Positions 44,404 to 53,837 are shown, numbered from the stretch's first letter. The stretch is 64,000 bases of DNA from Pseudomonas fluorescens (GCF_001902145.1 NZ_MRST01000023.1:1-64000); one strand, 5' to 3'. Numbers and translations: made by a program. The notes: generated from the letters alone by a model not told the origin.

Positions 44404-45758
44404 CGGGGTCGCTGCAGGAGCGTCTGGACGCCTGGCAACTGAACCAGTCACAGGCGTTGAACAGCTTCGCACCGGTGACAATGCTCGGTCGTATTCAGCG
44501 CGTGAACGGCATGCTGTTGCAATGCCGATTGCCGCAGGCCCGTATTGGTGACCTATGCCAAGTCGAAAAAGCGCCGGGCGACTACATGCTCGCCGAGATC
44601 ATCGGGTTCGATCAGCGCGATGCGGTGCTCAGTGCCCTGGGCAATCTTGAAGGTGTGCGTGTAGGCGCCAGCGTCGAGCGGTTGGGGGTTCCGCATCAGG
44701 TTCGGGTCGGTGATGAGTTGTTGGGACAGGTGCTGGATGGTTTTGGCCGCCCGATTGCGGGCGATGGGGTGAGCGCGTTCGTGGAAGCGGACACCCCTGG
44801 GGCGACCACAGTGTTATGCGAGGCGCCTCTTCCTACCGAACGGCCGCGGATCAACCGCGCACTGGCTACGGGGGTGCGCTCGATTGATGGCCTGATGACC
44901 CTGGGGGAGGGCCAGCGTGTCGGGCTGTTTGCCGGAGCCGGTTGTGGCAAGACCACCTTGTTGGCCGAAATCGCCCGTAACGTGGAGTGCGATGTGATCG
45001 TATTCGGTCTCATCGGGGAGCGGGGCCGGGAACTGCGCGAGTTTCTCGATCATGAACTGGATGAGCAGTTGCGTGCCAAGGCCGTGTTGGTGTGTGCAAC
45101 CTCCGACCGCTCAAGCATGGAGCGCGCGCGTGCCGCGTTCACGGCAACTGCGCTGGCCGAAGGTTTCCGGCGTAAGGGCCAGCGGGTGCTGTTGCTGATC
45201 GACTCTCTGACCCGTTTTGCCAGGGCCCAGCGTGAAATCGGCCTGGCTGCCGGTGAACCCTTGGGGCGCGGTGGTCTGCCGCCGTCGGTCTACAGTTTGC
45301 TGCCACGTCTGGTGGAGCGTGCCGGCTTGACCCGTGAAGGCGTGATCACGGCCATCTATACAGTGCTGATCGAACAGGACTCCATGAACGATCCGGTAGC
45401 GGATGAGGTGCGCTCTCTGCTCGACGGTCATATCGTCCTGTCGCGCAAGCTGGCCGAGCGTGGCCATTACCCGGCGGTCGATGTCCTGGCCAGCCTTTCG
45501 CGGATTCTAAGCAATGTTGCCGAGCCCGCGCATATCCGTGCCGGCACGGCGCTACGACGCTTGCTGTCGGCTTACCAGCAGATCGAGCTGATGCTCAAGT
45601 TGGGGGAATATCAGCCCGGCAACGATGCACTCACCGACCTGGCAGTAGACAGTCGGCAGGCGGTAGATGGCTTTCTGCGCCAGGATTTGCGCGAACCTTC
45701 GCCGCTTGCCGCCACCATGGATCAATTGGCTGAGCTGACCGCCCATGTCCCATTCTGA
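44400..45758 (+). CDS. rscN: T3SS ATPase RscN (SctN)
   Basis: A 452-residue F1-like ATPase of the export apparatus that releases chaperones and unfolds substrates. The Walker A GAGCGKTT occupies residues 179-186; VIVFGLIGERGRELREF and the Walker B region RVLLLIDSLTRFARAQREIGLAAGE follow. The GTG start overlaps the rspQ stop (GTGA). The C-terminus overlaps rspO by 14 bases. All motifs are intact. Confidence 0.96.
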   Translation: MTGSLQERLDAWQLNQSQALNSFAPVTMLGRIQRVNGMLLQCRLPQARIGDLCQVEKAPGDYMLAEIIGFDQRDAVLSALGNLEGVRVGASVERLGVPHQVRVGDELLGQVLDGFGRPIAGDGVSAFVEADTPGATTVLCEAPLPTERPRINRALATGVRSIDGLMTLGEGQRVGLFAGAGCGKTTLLAEIARNVECDVIVFGLIGERGRELREFLDHELDEQLRAKAVLVCATSDRSSMERARAAFTATALAEGFRRKGQRVLLLIDSLTRFARAQREIGLAAGEPLGRGGLPPSVYSLLPRLVERAGLTREGVITAIYTVLIEQDSMNDPVADEVRSLLDGHIVLSRKLAERGHYPAVDVLASLSRILSNVAEPAHIRAGTALRRLLSAYQQIELMLKLGEYQPGNDALTDLAVDSRQAVDGFLRQDLREPSPLAATMDQLAELTAHVPF

Positions 45759-46173
45759 AGTGTTACCGGGTGAAATCGATACCCTGCGACGTTTGCGCCG
45801 ACACCGTGCTGACCGCGCCGAGCGTGCACTGCGTGAGGCAAAACGGGCGCAGCAAGCGCTGGTCGCGCATATCCGGGAGGCGCAGGAAATCCTCGAGCAA
45901 ACCCGCCTGGAAGAGGCCCGGCAATGCGCGCAGCTGTTGAGTCAGCACCAGGGGCAGGTGGTGACGTTCAAGGCGCTGAAAAACTGGAGTGCCAAGGAGC
46001 GGCAATTATCGGCGGGTACCCGGCGTGAAGAAGGCCAATTGTTGCAACTCCAAGAGCAGCAGCAAGAGAGGGCTGCACAGGTCGGCCAGGCGCAGAAACA
46101 CGTCACCTTGTGCTTGCGCCAGGTAGAAAAAATACACGAATTATCTGAGTTACTGAGGCAGGAGCCGATATGA
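45745..46173 (+). CDS. rspO: T3SS stalk protein RspO (SctO)
   Basis: A 142-residue, almost wholly helical, charged protein (many Glu, Arg, Gln) with coiled-coil character. It matches HrpO/YscO stalk proteins, which sit between the ATPase and the export gate, by size, composition and place between sctN and sctP. It overlaps both neighbours, by 14 and 4 bases. Confidence 0.85.
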   Translation: MSHSEVLPGEIDTLRRLRRHRADRAERALREAKRAQQALVAHIREAQEILEQTRLEEARQCAQLLSQHQGQVVTFKALKNWSAKERQLSAGTRREEGQLLQLQEQQQERAAQVGQAQKHVTLCLRQVEKIHELSELLRQEPI

Positions 46174-46625
46174 AACAGGTTTCAGTTAGTCCGCCTGAAC
46201 GTCAGCGTCCGCGCGAGTCTCGCGATGATCGTGCACCTGAATTCGGTACCCTGGTGCCTTGGGAGCAAGGGCGATTGTTCGCCCGGTTGTTTGACGATGG
46301 GGGCCAGGACAGCGGGGGATATGGAGCGTCTCTGAACGGAATCAAAGCCTCGGGCGATGTCGCCATGATAGAGGCACTGACCGAGCAGTTGGCGCCGCGA
46401 ATGCTCGTCGGTTCGCAATGGCCGTTGATGGCTGTTTTTCACCTGGGCCGCCTGGGGCGGATCAACGCCAGTATCCGCCGGGAGCAGGGGATCTGGAATG
46501 TCGAACTGCACGCAGAGCAAGACAATACGGTGCACTGGCTCAGTGGTGTACGCCAACAATGTGAGCAACGGTTGGCGCAGAGCCTGCGCCAGCCCGTCAG
46601 TTTGTATCTGACAAAATCGACGTAG
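46170..46625 (+). CDS. rspP: T3SS needle/pilus-length and specificity protein RspP (SctP)
   Basis: A 151-residue protein with a polar N-terminal half and a folded C-terminal T3S4-like domain (about 75-150: MLVGSQWPLMAVFHLGRLGRINASI). HrpP/YscP proteins switch secretion specificity. It is short for the family (P. syringae HrpP is longer, as I recall), which leaves little room for a ruler segment. ATGA overlap with rspO. Confidence 0.82.
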   Translation: MKQVSVSPPERQRPRESRDDRAPEFGTLVPWEQGRLFARLFDDGGQDSGGYGASLNGIKASGDVAMIEALTEQLAPRMLVGSQWPLMAVFHLGRLGRINASIRREQGIWNVELHAEQDNTVHWLSGVRQQCEQRLAQSLRQPVSLYLTKST

Positions 46626-46627
46626 GC

Positions 46628-47641
46628 ATGATGCTGCCACCTCTGATATTTCCCACATTCAAAACCGATATTGCGGTTGCCCGGCAGCGGTTGGGGCAAG
46701 GGTTGTGTATGCCGTTCGAGGTCGCTGGGTCGAGTGGCGAGTTGAGAATGGAGCCTGGTACTGCCCCTGTGGGCATCCAGCCGCTCTGCTTCGAAACCGC
46801 CTGTGGAGTATTGGCCTTCAGTGAGCCAGGACCACAGTTCAGCTTGATGGGTGAATGCCCGGTGACGTTCGCGCAGGCCGGCAACGATCCGGACGCCTGG
46901 TTCTGGGAGTTGTTCCAGCATCATCTGAGCCCTCAGGTGCAGGCGTTGTTTGGTTTCCTGCGTTTGCTGCCAGGCACTCGTCCTTTGAACTTTGGTTGTC
47001 GACTCTGCGTGACGCTTGGCGCCTCTCGCGTCGCGGGCTATCTGTGGCTGTCTGTCGAGAGCTTTCTGGCGCTATGCAAGGCGGGGCCGTGGCGGCCCAG
47101 GGCTGAGCCAATGCCGGCGCAGTTTCGGCTGGCGGTTGACGTAACGCTTGGGCGCCTGCGGTTGTCCATGCACCAGCTGCGCGGCTTGCGGCCTGGTGAC
47201 GTGCTGGTACTTGAACAAGCCTTTTTCAGTGCGTCGGGAACCGGCCACGTGCAGGTTGGCAAACAGCGCCTGGTGGGCTGGATCGACGCTGGATCCGGGC
47301 CGATGCGCCTGACCCTTACTTCTATCGAGGATATGTTTGTGGATGAGGATTTTGCAACACAGCCCTACTCAGAGCATGAGGATGAAACAGCGGTGATGGA
47401 TGTGTTCGGGCATGAACCATTCGACGAGCTGAGCATGGCGCTCAATGTACGGTGCGGTACGCTGAACCTGACCCTCGGCGAGTTACGCAACCTTGCGCCC
47501 GGCGCGGTGTTGGGGGTCGCCGGCTATGCCCCCGGCACTGCCGGCCTCTACTACGGCGACCGCCCCCTCGGCCTGGGCCAGTTGGTTGAAGTGGACGGGC
47601 GGCTGGGGCTGCAGATGTCTCGCGTGATCTTTTCTCGATGA
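46628..47641 (+). CDS. rscQ: T3SS sorting-platform protein RscQ (SctQ), unsplit
   Basis: A 337-residue C-ring/sorting-platform protein with two SPOA-like domains, about residues 165-235 and 268-335 ([26 protein letters not shown] in approximate form). In P. syringae this protein is split into HrcQa and HrcQb; here one frame covers both. An internal GTG at codon 238 (47339-47341) has GAGG 8 bases upstream and would give a 100-residue C-terminal product like SpaO-C or Spa33-C. It overlaps rscR by 4 bases. Confidence 0.9.
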   Translation: MMLPPLIFPTFKTDIAVARQRLGQGLCMPFEVAGSSGELRMEPGTAPVGIQPLCFETACGVLAFSEPGPQFSLMGECPVTFAQAGNDPDAWFWELFQHHLSPQVQALFGFLRLLPGTRPLNFGCRLCVTLGASRVAGYLWLSVESFLALCKAGPWRPRAEPMPAQFRLAVDVTLGRLRLSMHQLRGLRPGDVLVLEQAFFSASGTGHVQVGKQRLVGWIDAGSGPMRLTLTSIEDMFVDEDFATQPYSEHEDETAVMDVFGHEPFDELSMALNVRCGTLNLTLGELRNLAPGAVLGVAGYAPGTAGLYYGDRPLGLGQLVEVDGRLGLQMSRVIFSR

Positions 47642-48294
47642 ATAGTTTCCAGGGAATAGATCCGGTAGTCCTGGCAATATTTCTTGGGGCATTGTCGTTG
47701 ATGCCCATGCTGTTGGTCGTCTGCACGGCGTTCCTGAAGATTGTGATTGTGCTGATGATCACCCGCAATGCCATCGGTGTGCAGCAGGTGCCTCCGGGCA
47801 TGGCCATCAATGGTATTGCCCTGGCGGCAACCCTGTTCATCATGGCGCCTGTAGGCTATGAGATGGCCGAGATCGTCAAGGTGTCGCCCCTGGACCTGAC
47901 CAGCGTAGGCGCACTCCAACAGACGGGAATGGAGGCGATCAAACCATTGCGCACCTTCATGCTGCGCAACAGTGACCCGGATATTCTTACCCACCTGTTG
48001 GAAAATGCCATGCGCATGTGGCCAGCTCAGATGGCGCAGGAGGTCCAACGTGAGGACCTGATCCTGCTGGCGCCGGCCTTTGTGCTGTCACAGTTGCAGG
48101 CGGGGTTCGAAATCGGCTTCCTGATCTATATCCCTTTCATCGTGATTGACTTGATTGTTTCCAATCTCCTCTTGGCGCTGGGTATGCAAATGGTCTCGCC
48201 CATGACCATTTCCCTGCCGCTCAAATTGCTCTTGTTCGTGATGGTCTCCGGTTGGTCGCGGTTGCTCGACAGCCTGTTCTTTTCCTATCTCTGA
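47638..48294 (+). CDS. rscR: T3SS export gate protein RscR (SctR)
   Basis: A 218-residue FliP/SctR-family membrane protein. [43 protein letters not shown] is the family start region (about residues 15-55), and [29 protein letters not shown] the second hallmark (about 146-175). Five SctR with SctS and SctT form the export pore. It is full length here. It overlaps rscQ by 4 bases and is followed by rscS after 7. Confidence 0.95.
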   Translation: MNSFQGIDPVVLAIFLGALSLMPMLLVVCTAFLKIVIVLMITRNAIGVQQVPPGMAINGIALAATLFIMAPVGYEMAEIVKVSPLDLTSVGALQQTGMEAIKPLRTFMLRNSDPDILTHLLENAMRMWPAQMAQEVQREDLILLAPAFVLSQLQAGFEIGFLIYIPFIVIDLIVSNLLLALGMQMVSPMTISLPLKLLLFVMVSGWSRLLDSLFFSYL

Positions 48295-48301
48295 GTGACC
48301 T

Positions 48302-48565
48302 ATGGAACCCATCGTACTGTTCAAACAGGGCATGTTGCTGGTAGTCATGCTGACGGCGCCGCCGCTGATCGTGGCGGTGGTGGTGGGGGTCATGACCTCC
48401 CTGGTGCAGGCGCTGATGCAGGTACAGGACCAGACGTTGCCCTTCGGTATCAAGCTGGTGGCAGTGGGGATCACCCTGATCATGACCGGTCGCTGGATCG
48501 GTGTGGAGTTGATCCAGTTGATGAACTTGACCTTTGACATGATCGGTCGATCGGCCCTGCACTGA
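48302..48565 (+). CDS. rscS: T3SS export gate protein RscS (SctS)
   Basis: An 87-residue protein with two membrane helices of the FliQ/SctS family. LTAPPLIVAVVVGVMTSLVQALMQVQDQTLPFGIKLV (about residues 18-54) is the signature hairpin. It is part of the RST pore and is followed by rscT after 9 bases. Confidence 0.94.
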   Translation: MEPIVLFKQGMLLVVMLTAPPLIVAVVVGVMTSLVQALMQVQDQTLPFGIKLVAVGITLIMTGRWIGVELIQLMNLTFDMIGRSALH

Positions 48566-48574
48566 GGTCTGCCT

Positions 48575-49363
48575 GTGCTGTTATATCTTGAGTATTTGCC
48601 CACCCTGCTCGTCGCCATGGCGCGTATCTACCCCTGCGCTTTCCTCGTGGCGGCATTCTGTTTTCAACATATACGCGGCATGCTGCGGCACACCATTGTG
48701 GTGGTCATGGCGCTGCTGCCTGCACCTGCCATTCATGTCATGCTGGAGGGCCAGGAACACTCGGCGCTGATGCTCGCAGGGCTGGTCCTCAAAGAGTTGG
48801 CCCTGGGGTTATTGCTGGGCGTGTTGCTGTCGATGCCGTTCTGGCTGTTCGAGTCGGTCGGGGCGTTGCTGGATAACCAGCGGGGCGCTTTGGCCGGTGG
48901 TCAGCTCAACCCCTCGCTTGGGCCAGACGCGACACCGGCCGGGCATCTGTTCAAGCAATTGGCGATTTTTTTGCTGATGGCCAGTATGGGCCTTGGGGCG
49001 TTGACGCAGGTGATCTGGGACAGCTATCTGCTCTGGCCACCGACGGTGTGGTTTCCACTGCCCGCTGCCGATGGGTTCGATGTATTTGTCGGCCTGCTTG
49101 GCGATACCTTCACGCACATGATGCTCTACGCTGCCCCCTTTATTGCAGTGCTGCTGTTGCTGGAGTTCGGCATCGCGCTGCTGGGGGTCTACAGTCAGCA
49201 ATTGCAAGTGAGTACGCTGGCGCCGCCCCTCAAGAGCTTGGCGGGTATCGGTGTGCTGTTGTTGTATTTTGCGTTGCTGCAGGACCTGATCGTCGGGCGC
49301 ATGGGCTTGCTTAAAGACCTCAAGCACTCCCTGGGTGTGTTTTTCAAGGTCTCGCTGTCATGA
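48575..49363 (+). CDS. rscT: T3SS export gate protein RscT (SctT)
   Basis: A 262-residue FliR/SctT-family membrane protein with about six to eight helices; KELALGLLLGVLLSMPFWLFESVGALLDNQRGA is the family hallmark region (about residues 71-103). The GTG start at 48575 has GAGG 7 bases upstream. It overlaps rscU by 4 bases (ATGA). Confidence 0.93.
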   Translation: MLLYLEYLPTLLVAMARIYPCAFLVAAFCFQHIRGMLRHTIVVVMALLPAPAIHVMLEGQEHSALMLAGLVLKELALGLLLGVLLSMPFWLFESVGALLDNQRGALAGGQLNPSLGPDATPAGHLFKQLAIFLLMASMGLGALTQVIWDSYLLWPPTVWFPLPAADGFDVFVGLLGDTFTHMMLYAAPFIAVLLLLEFGIALLGVYSQQLQVSTLAPPLKSLAGIGVLLLYFALLQDLIVGRMGLLKDLKHSLGVFFKVSLS

Positions 49364-50457
49364 GTGATTCGGGGGAAAAGAAGCACCCCGCATCAGCCAA
49401 GAAGCTGCGTGATCAGCGTAAGAAAGGCCAAGTCGCCCAAAGCCAGGATGTGGGTAAGCTACTGGTGCTGACAGCCATCAGCGAAATCGCCTTGTTCACC
49501 GCCGAGAGCAGCCTGCAACGTTTCCAGCAGTTGATGCTGCTGCCGATCACGCGTCTGTCCTTGCCTTTTCCGCAGGCGCTGGAAGAAGTGATGGTCGAAG
49601 GTTTGATGTTGTTTTTCTCCTTCGCCCTGTTGATGGCCGCGGTGGCGATTATCACGAAGCTGGTCAGCAGTTGGATGCAGTTCGGGATTCTGTTCGCACC
49701 GGACGCCTTGAAGCTCGACTTCAATCGTCTCAACCCGCTCAGCCAACTCAAGCAAATGTTTTCTGCCCAGTCGGTAATGAACCTGTTGATGAGCATCGTC
49801 AAGGCAACACTGCTGGGCCTGATCCTGTACGTGGTGATCTGGCCTTCCCTGGGGGCGTTGATCAATATGGCCACCAGCGATCTGCAAAGCTACATCCTGG
49901 GATTGATCGCCCTGTTCCGCTATCTGCTGCATGCCTGTCTTGGGTTATTGCTCGTGCTGACGCTTATCGACCTGGCGATGCAGAAATACTTCTTTGCCAA
50001 GCGCATGCGCATGACCCAGGTCGAGGTCGTGAAAGAGTACAAGGACATGGAGGGCGATCCCCACGTGAAGGGGCAGCGCCGCGCCCTGGCGCAGCAATTG
50101 GCCCAGGAGGAGCCGAAGGTCAAGCTGCCCAAGCTGGAGGAGTCCGATATGCTGGTGGTCAACCCGACGCACTTTGCCGTGGCCTTGTATTACCGCTCCG
50201 GCAAAACGCCGCTGCCCCTGCTGGTGAGCAAAGGGACTGATGATGACGCCCGTGCCTTGATCGCTCGCGCCAAAGCGGCTGATGTACCGGTGATCCAGTG
50301 CGTGTGGCTGGCCCGTACGCTGTATACGAATAAGCTGGGGGCGACAATTCCTCGTGAAACCCTGCAGGCCGTGGCATTGATCTACCGCACCCTGCGCGAG
50401 CTTGATGATGAGGCCAAGCGTGAAACCCTGGAATTGCCGGAGCTTGATCTGCGTTGA
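49360..50457 (+). CDS. rscU: T3SS substrate-switch protein RscU (SctU)
   Basis: A 365-residue FlhB/SctU protein. The N-terminus HPASAKKLRDQRKKGQVAQSQD is family-typical; four membrane segments and a cytoplasmic domain follow. The self-cleavage motif NPTH is intact at residues 268-271. Cleavage there permits the switch in substrate specificity. It is the last gene of the rspJ operon; its stop directly abuts the stop of the convergent rspV with no base between. Confidence 0.96.
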   Translation: MSDSGEKKHPASAKKLRDQRKKGQVAQSQDVGKLLVLTAISEIALFTAESSLQRFQQLMLLPITRLSLPFPQALEEVMVEGLMLFFSFALLMAAVAIITKLVSSWMQFGILFAPDALKLDFNRLNPLSQLKQMFSAQSVMNLLMSIVKATLLGLILYVVIWPSLGALINMATSDLQSYILGLIALFRYLLHACLGLLLVLTLIDLAMQKYFFAKRMRMTQVEVVKEYKDMEGDPHVKGQRRALAQQLAQEEPKVKLPKLEESDMLVVNPTHFAVALYYRSGKTPLPLLVSKGTDDDARALIARAKAADVPVIQCVWLARTLYTNKLGATIPRETLQAVALIYRTLRELDDEAKRETLELPELDLR

Positions 50458-50823
50458 TCAGCGCCGGGTACGCGCATCCAGGGTTTCAAGGTTGGCCAAC
50501 GACAACATTCGGCTGAGGAGCCTGTCGAGCAGGTTGGGCTGTGGGGGCAGTGCATGCCAGATCACCAGCGCGTCCTGTGTGTCAATGTAGATAAAGCAGC
50601 CATCGAATGCCACGGCTTGCTCGAAACGCCGCTCCAGCGCGTTCTGCAATTGTGAAGCTTGCAGCGCCTCGCGAGCCACGTGCAGGGCCAGACCCTGACG
50701 GGTTCCGGCTTGCATGCTGCTGGCTGTTACCCCCGGGCCAAGCGTCAGGTGGGCGGCAGAGCCGCCCACCAGGCTGTCGAGGAAGACCTGGCGTTCATCG
50801 GCCGGGGTTCCTTGGGTGCTCAT
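50458..50823 (-). CDS. rspV: T3SS regulator RspV (HrpV-like)
   Basis: A 121-residue protein beginning MSTQGTPADERQVFLDSL from ATG 50823, which overlaps the rspT stop (ATGA). HrpV in P. syringae binds HrpS and holds back hrpL transcription, and is itself released by HrpG. Assignment rests on being the last gene of the rspF-rspG-rscC-rspT-rspV order (as hrpF-hrpG-hrcC-hrpT-hrpV) and on length near 115 residues. Sequence similarity is weak to the eye. Confidence 0.82.
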   Translation of the reverse strand: MSTQGTPADERQVFLDSLVGGSAAHLTLGPGVTASSMQAGTRQGLALHVAREALQASQLQNALERRFEQAVAFDGCFIYIDTQDALVIWHALPPQPNLLDRLLSRMLSLANLETLDARTRR

Positions 50824-51023
50824 CGTTCCAGCGACACCGTCTGATAGTCCGGACGTTCTCCGGCAGGGCCGGGTTCGACGCGCGTTTGTGAAGGCCACCA
50901 AATCACCAGCTTGTCCTTGGACGATTGCGGACGTGAGCAGGAGTCGCCCTTGCAGGTGGGTGTACAACCGGCGACGAGCAGCGCCGCGCCGATCAGGGTG
51001 ACGTACAGCGAGCGATGTTTCAT
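50820..51023 (-). CDS. rspT: T3SS pilotin-like lipoprotein RspT (HrpT)
   Basis: A 67-residue outer-membrane lipoprotein. The signal peptide MKHRSLYVTLIGAALLVAGC carries a lipobox (VAGC, Cys20); the short mature part ends QTVSLER. HrpT-type lipoproteins help place the secretin in the outer membrane. Both ends overlap neighbours by 4 bases (ATGA), so it is coupled to rscC and rspV. Confidence 0.9.
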   Translation of the reverse strand: MKHRSLYVTLIGAALLVAGCTPTCKGDSCSRPQSSKDKLVIWWPSQTRVEPGPAGERPDYQTVSLER

Positions 51024-53158
51024 GGCTTGGCCTTTTGGGTTGGCGTGATCAGGGAGGGACGGGGCACGCTGATGTGTTCATCCTTGACCACCGGGCGCAT
51101 GGCGATAAACACCTCTGCTTCCTCGCCCGGCTTGAGCCAGGCGCGGGGCCAGACACTCACGGCCAGGGTTTGCGAAGTACTGCATTCCTTTTCGTCGATA
51201 CGCACATTGCGATTGAACTGGTTGCGCAACACCACCACGGCTACGTTGTACTGCGGGCCGGCGTACCACTGGCTGCGCTCGGTGTTCAGCGCCAGCAAGT
51301 TGCGGGTACTGCACAAGGTGTTCAGCCCCATGGGCATCGGCGCTACCTTGAAGGCTTTGGGCACTTGCCCGGTGACCAGGTGCGCCAGGGTACTGATAAT
51401 GTCGCTGCGCTTGATCACTGGCTGGTGAGGGTCATAGCGCCTTGCCAGGGGGGTGAGAGCGGCTTGCAATTCGACCTGGTCTGCCTGGGGCAGGTAGCGT
51501 GACGGGTCGGTCTGGTCGCCGATAACGCGTGGCGTGAGGATGAATAGACGTTCGCGCCGATTGTTCTGTCGTTCAGTCGAGGAAAACAACGCCTTGCCCA
51601 ATAGCGGAATATCCCCCAGCAGGGGTACCTTGCTGTGCTTGTCGGTGCTTTCGGTGACGTGGAAACCACCGACCACGAGCGAGCGTTTTTCGGCCATGAT
51701 GGCTTGGGTGCTGACTTTGCCTCGGCGTACATCGAAGCTGCCGGGAGTAGGGTTGGCCTCTTCGAAGTTACCGTCCTCGATATCTACCAACAGCTGGATC
51801 TGATGGCCACCACGGCTCGTGATGACGCGGGGCACGACCTGGAAGCTGGTACCCACGGTGATCGGTAAAATCGTAGCGTTCTGCCGACCGCGAGTCAGGT
51901 ATTGGGTCCGGTTGAAATCAATTACCGCTGGCTGGTTTTCCAGTGTCAGGACTGACGGATTGGACACCATGGTTGCCAGGCCCTTGGCTTCCAGCGCGCG
52001 TATCTCCGCGTCGAAACGACCGCGGTTTTCAATGGTCAGTTGAGCGTTGCCGGAAATCATGTTGGCTGCGCCACTGAAGCGACTGTTCTGAAAGCCCCAT
52101 CTCACCCCGAATTCGCGCAGCTGCGTGCGCTCGATGTCGAGGATGATGGCATCGATTTCCACCAGTTTGCGTGCCACGTCGAGCTGGGTGATCAGTTCGC
52201 GGTACATTGCCTGCCGTTCCGGCACGTCATAAATCAGGATGGCGTTATTGCGCAAGTCGGCTTCGACGCGGATACGGGCAGGGCTGAGGGGGGCACGCCG
52301 GGTGATTGACATGCCCGTATCGGTCGAGTCGTTCAATCCGGTTGTCGCCGTGGAGCCGAGCATTTGCCCCAGCAACGGGTTGCTCAAGCGTGGAACCACC
52401 GGAGTGATGAACGGGGGCTGGGTGATGGAGCGTTGAGACTGCGCCGAAGACGTTGAGGGTGAGCGCGGTTCCAGGAGCCCTCGTAGCATGGTGGCTACAC
52501 CGGGGATGATGATTTTTTCGTTGCGGTATTCCATTTGGCGATCCGCCGCGCTGGCGAATTTCAGTGGATAGCTCAACACGCTCTGTTTTTCATCCGTAGC
52601 ACGGCGCTGGCTGCTGAAGCGCTTGATCTGTTCGATATAAACCTTCGGGCCGGAGACCAGCACAACACCGTCTTCCGGCAACTCGCCCCAGCCGAAACGA
52701 CTGTCGAGCAAGCCTATATCGGTCAGCGCTTGTTTGAGGTCCGCGATGGTCTCGGAGGAGACTTCCAGGCGCGCGGATTCTTGCTGGTCCAGAGTGCTGA
52801 TATAGAGGGTGTTGTTATACATATACCATTGGAAACGGTGTTCGACCCCCAACCGGTCGAGCAATGATTGCGGCGTATTTGCGCGTATCTTGCCGTTGAC
52901 GTTACCTTCGAGCAGGCCCTCGACCTGGAGCTGAGTACCAAATGTCTGGGCAAAGTCCTCCAGCACTTCGCGCACTGGCTTGTGCTGGGCTTCATAAGCG
53001 TAGGCCGTGTTCTTCCACTCAGGAGGGATTGCGGCCAGCGCGCTATCCAGTGGTAGCAGCCACCCAGGCAGCATAATGAGCCAACACCAGGCGGCGCGGT
53101 GAGTAAAAGCAGGTACGTGAGGGCGCAAGCGTTTGTGCTTGTCGTTTTTATCAGGCAT
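51020..53158 (-). CDS. rscC: T3SS outer-membrane secretin RscC (SctC)
   Basis: A 712-residue secretin with an N-terminal signal (membrane core AAWCWLIMLPGWLLPL, about residues 28-43). N-domains follow; N1/N3-like RIRVEADLRNNAILIYDVPERQAMY lies in the middle. The pore domain includes RSLVVGGFHVTESTDKHSKVPLLGDIPLLGKALF (secretin signature). The start MPDKNDKH at 53158 gives family length; the longer frame to 53332 overlaps rspG. It has intact gates for the family as far as I can see. Confidence 0.93.
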   Translation of the reverse strand: MPDKNDKHKRLRPHVPAFTHRAAWCWLIMLPGWLLPLDSALAAIPPEWKNTAYAYEAQHKPVREVLEDFAQTFGTQLQVEGLLEGNVNGKIRANTPQSLLDRLGVEHRFQWYMYNNTLYISTLDQQESARLEVSSETIADLKQALTDIGLLDSRFGWGELPEDGVVLVSGPKVYIEQIKRFSSQRRATDEKQSVLSYPLKFASAADRQMEYRNEKIIIPGVATMLRGLLEPRSPSTSSAQSQRSITQPPFITPVVPRLSNPLLGQMLGSTATTGLNDSTDTGMSITRRAPLSPARIRVEADLRNNAILIYDVPERQAMYRELITQLDVARKLVEIDAIILDIERTQLREFGVRWGFQNSRFSGAANMISGNAQLTIENRGRFDAEIRALEAKGLATMVSNPSVLTLENQPAVIDFNRTQYLTRGRQNATILPITVGTSFQVVPRVITSRGGHQIQLLVDIEDGNFEEANPTPGSFDVRRGKVSTQAIMAEKRSLVVGGFHVTESTDKHSKVPLLGDIPLLGKALFSSTERQNNRRERLFILTPRVIGDQTDPSRYLPQADQVELQAALTPLARRYDPHQPVIKRSDIISTLAHLVTGQVPKAFKVAPMPMGLNTLCSTRNLLALNTERSQWYAGPQYNVAVVVLRNQFNRNVRIDEKECSTSQTLAVSVWPRAWLKPGEEAEVFIAMRPVVKDEHISVPRPSLITPTQKAKP

Positions 53159-53172
53159 GGGAAAGTCTCTGG

Positions 53173-53577
53173 TTAGTGCGGTGTCGAGCGCAGCGACGTG
53201 GGTATGAATGTGCGTACAGGCCGCGCCTGGCGCGCGACCATGGCGCGCCAGGTGTCGCGTTGGTTGAGGAGGGACTCGAGACACTTCGCCAGCTCTTCGC
53301 CGTGCCCCCTCTCCACGCATTGAATAAGCCAAAGCGCACCGGTGGTCGGCGCCAATGCAACTGCACCGTGAAAATAGCTCAGGCTGGGGCCTCCCAGGCG
53401 CATCCAGGTACGCAGTTGGGCTTTGTCTTCGCCCGCCTGGGTCAACTGGACCTTTACCAGCAGTCTGTTCGAAACGCGTTGAAAGATGATTTCGTCGTCG
53501 CTCTCAAACAAGGTGAGCTGCTCTTCGTGGCCATTCAGCCAACCGGCAAGGAGTGCTTGCAACTTATTGCACGCCAT
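53173..53577 (-). CDS. rspG: T3SS chaperone-like regulator RspG (HrpG)
   Basis: A 134-residue protein with the size and alpha/beta pattern of CesT-like chaperones (LTLFESDDEIIFQRVSNRLLVKVQL then SYFHGAVALAPTTGALWLIQCV). In P. syringae HrpG binds HrpV and frees HrpS. Its place between rspF and rscC fits. It overlaps rspF by 14 bases. Confidence 0.82.
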   Translation of the reverse strand: MACNKLQALLAGWLNGHEEQLTLFESDDEIIFQRVSNRLLVKVQLTQAGEDKAQLRTWMRLGGPSLSYFHGAVALAPTTGALWLIQCVERGHGEELAKCLESLLNQRDTWRAMVARQARPVRTFIPTSLRSTPH

Positions 53578-53782
53578 CCAGCGCTGTTTTGAGCAGTGTA
53601 TGCCTGGAGCGCGTGTGTTCGTTGAACGCGATGACAGAGAGCTTCTGTTGTTTCATGAGGTTGCTGAAGTAATCGATATCTGCATCGAGCGCTTCCGGAT
53701 CTTTATAGGCAGTATTCACTCGCTTGATATCAGTCTGAACTTGCTTCAATAGATGGTTTTTCAGGTTTCCGTAAAAGTCCAT
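53564..53782 (-). CDS. rspF: T3SS small protein RspF (HrpF-like)
   Basis: A 72-residue helical protein from ATG 53782 (GGAG 8 bases upstream): MDFYGNLKNHLLKQVQTDIK and following. HrpF in P. syringae is 74 residues and is thought to be a co-chaperone of the pilin. A longer in-frame start at 53839 can be rejected because it lies in the hrp box and upstream of the expected transcript start. First gene of the rspC operon. Confidence 0.83.
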   Translation of the reverse strand: MDFYGNLKNHLLKQVQTDIKRVNTAYKDPEALDADIDYFSNLMKQQKLSVIAFNEHTRSRHTLLKTALDGVQ

Positions 53783-53808
53783 GATTTTTACTCCAGATGT
53801 GTCTGAAC

Positions 53809-53837
53809 TGTGTGGCGGGTTGTTTGCCATCAGTTCC
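53809..53837 (-). promoter_or_regulatory. hrp box of the rspF-rspG-rscC operon
   Basis: On the minus strand GGAACT, 16 bases, CCACACA; one mismatch to GGAACC. It ends 26 bases before the rspF ATG, which also fixes that start codon. Confidence 0.87.

Noticed and set aside
47231..47260. GGAACC followed by CCAC inside rscQ as a further hrp box
   Set aside because: Only two bases separate the elements instead of 15-16.
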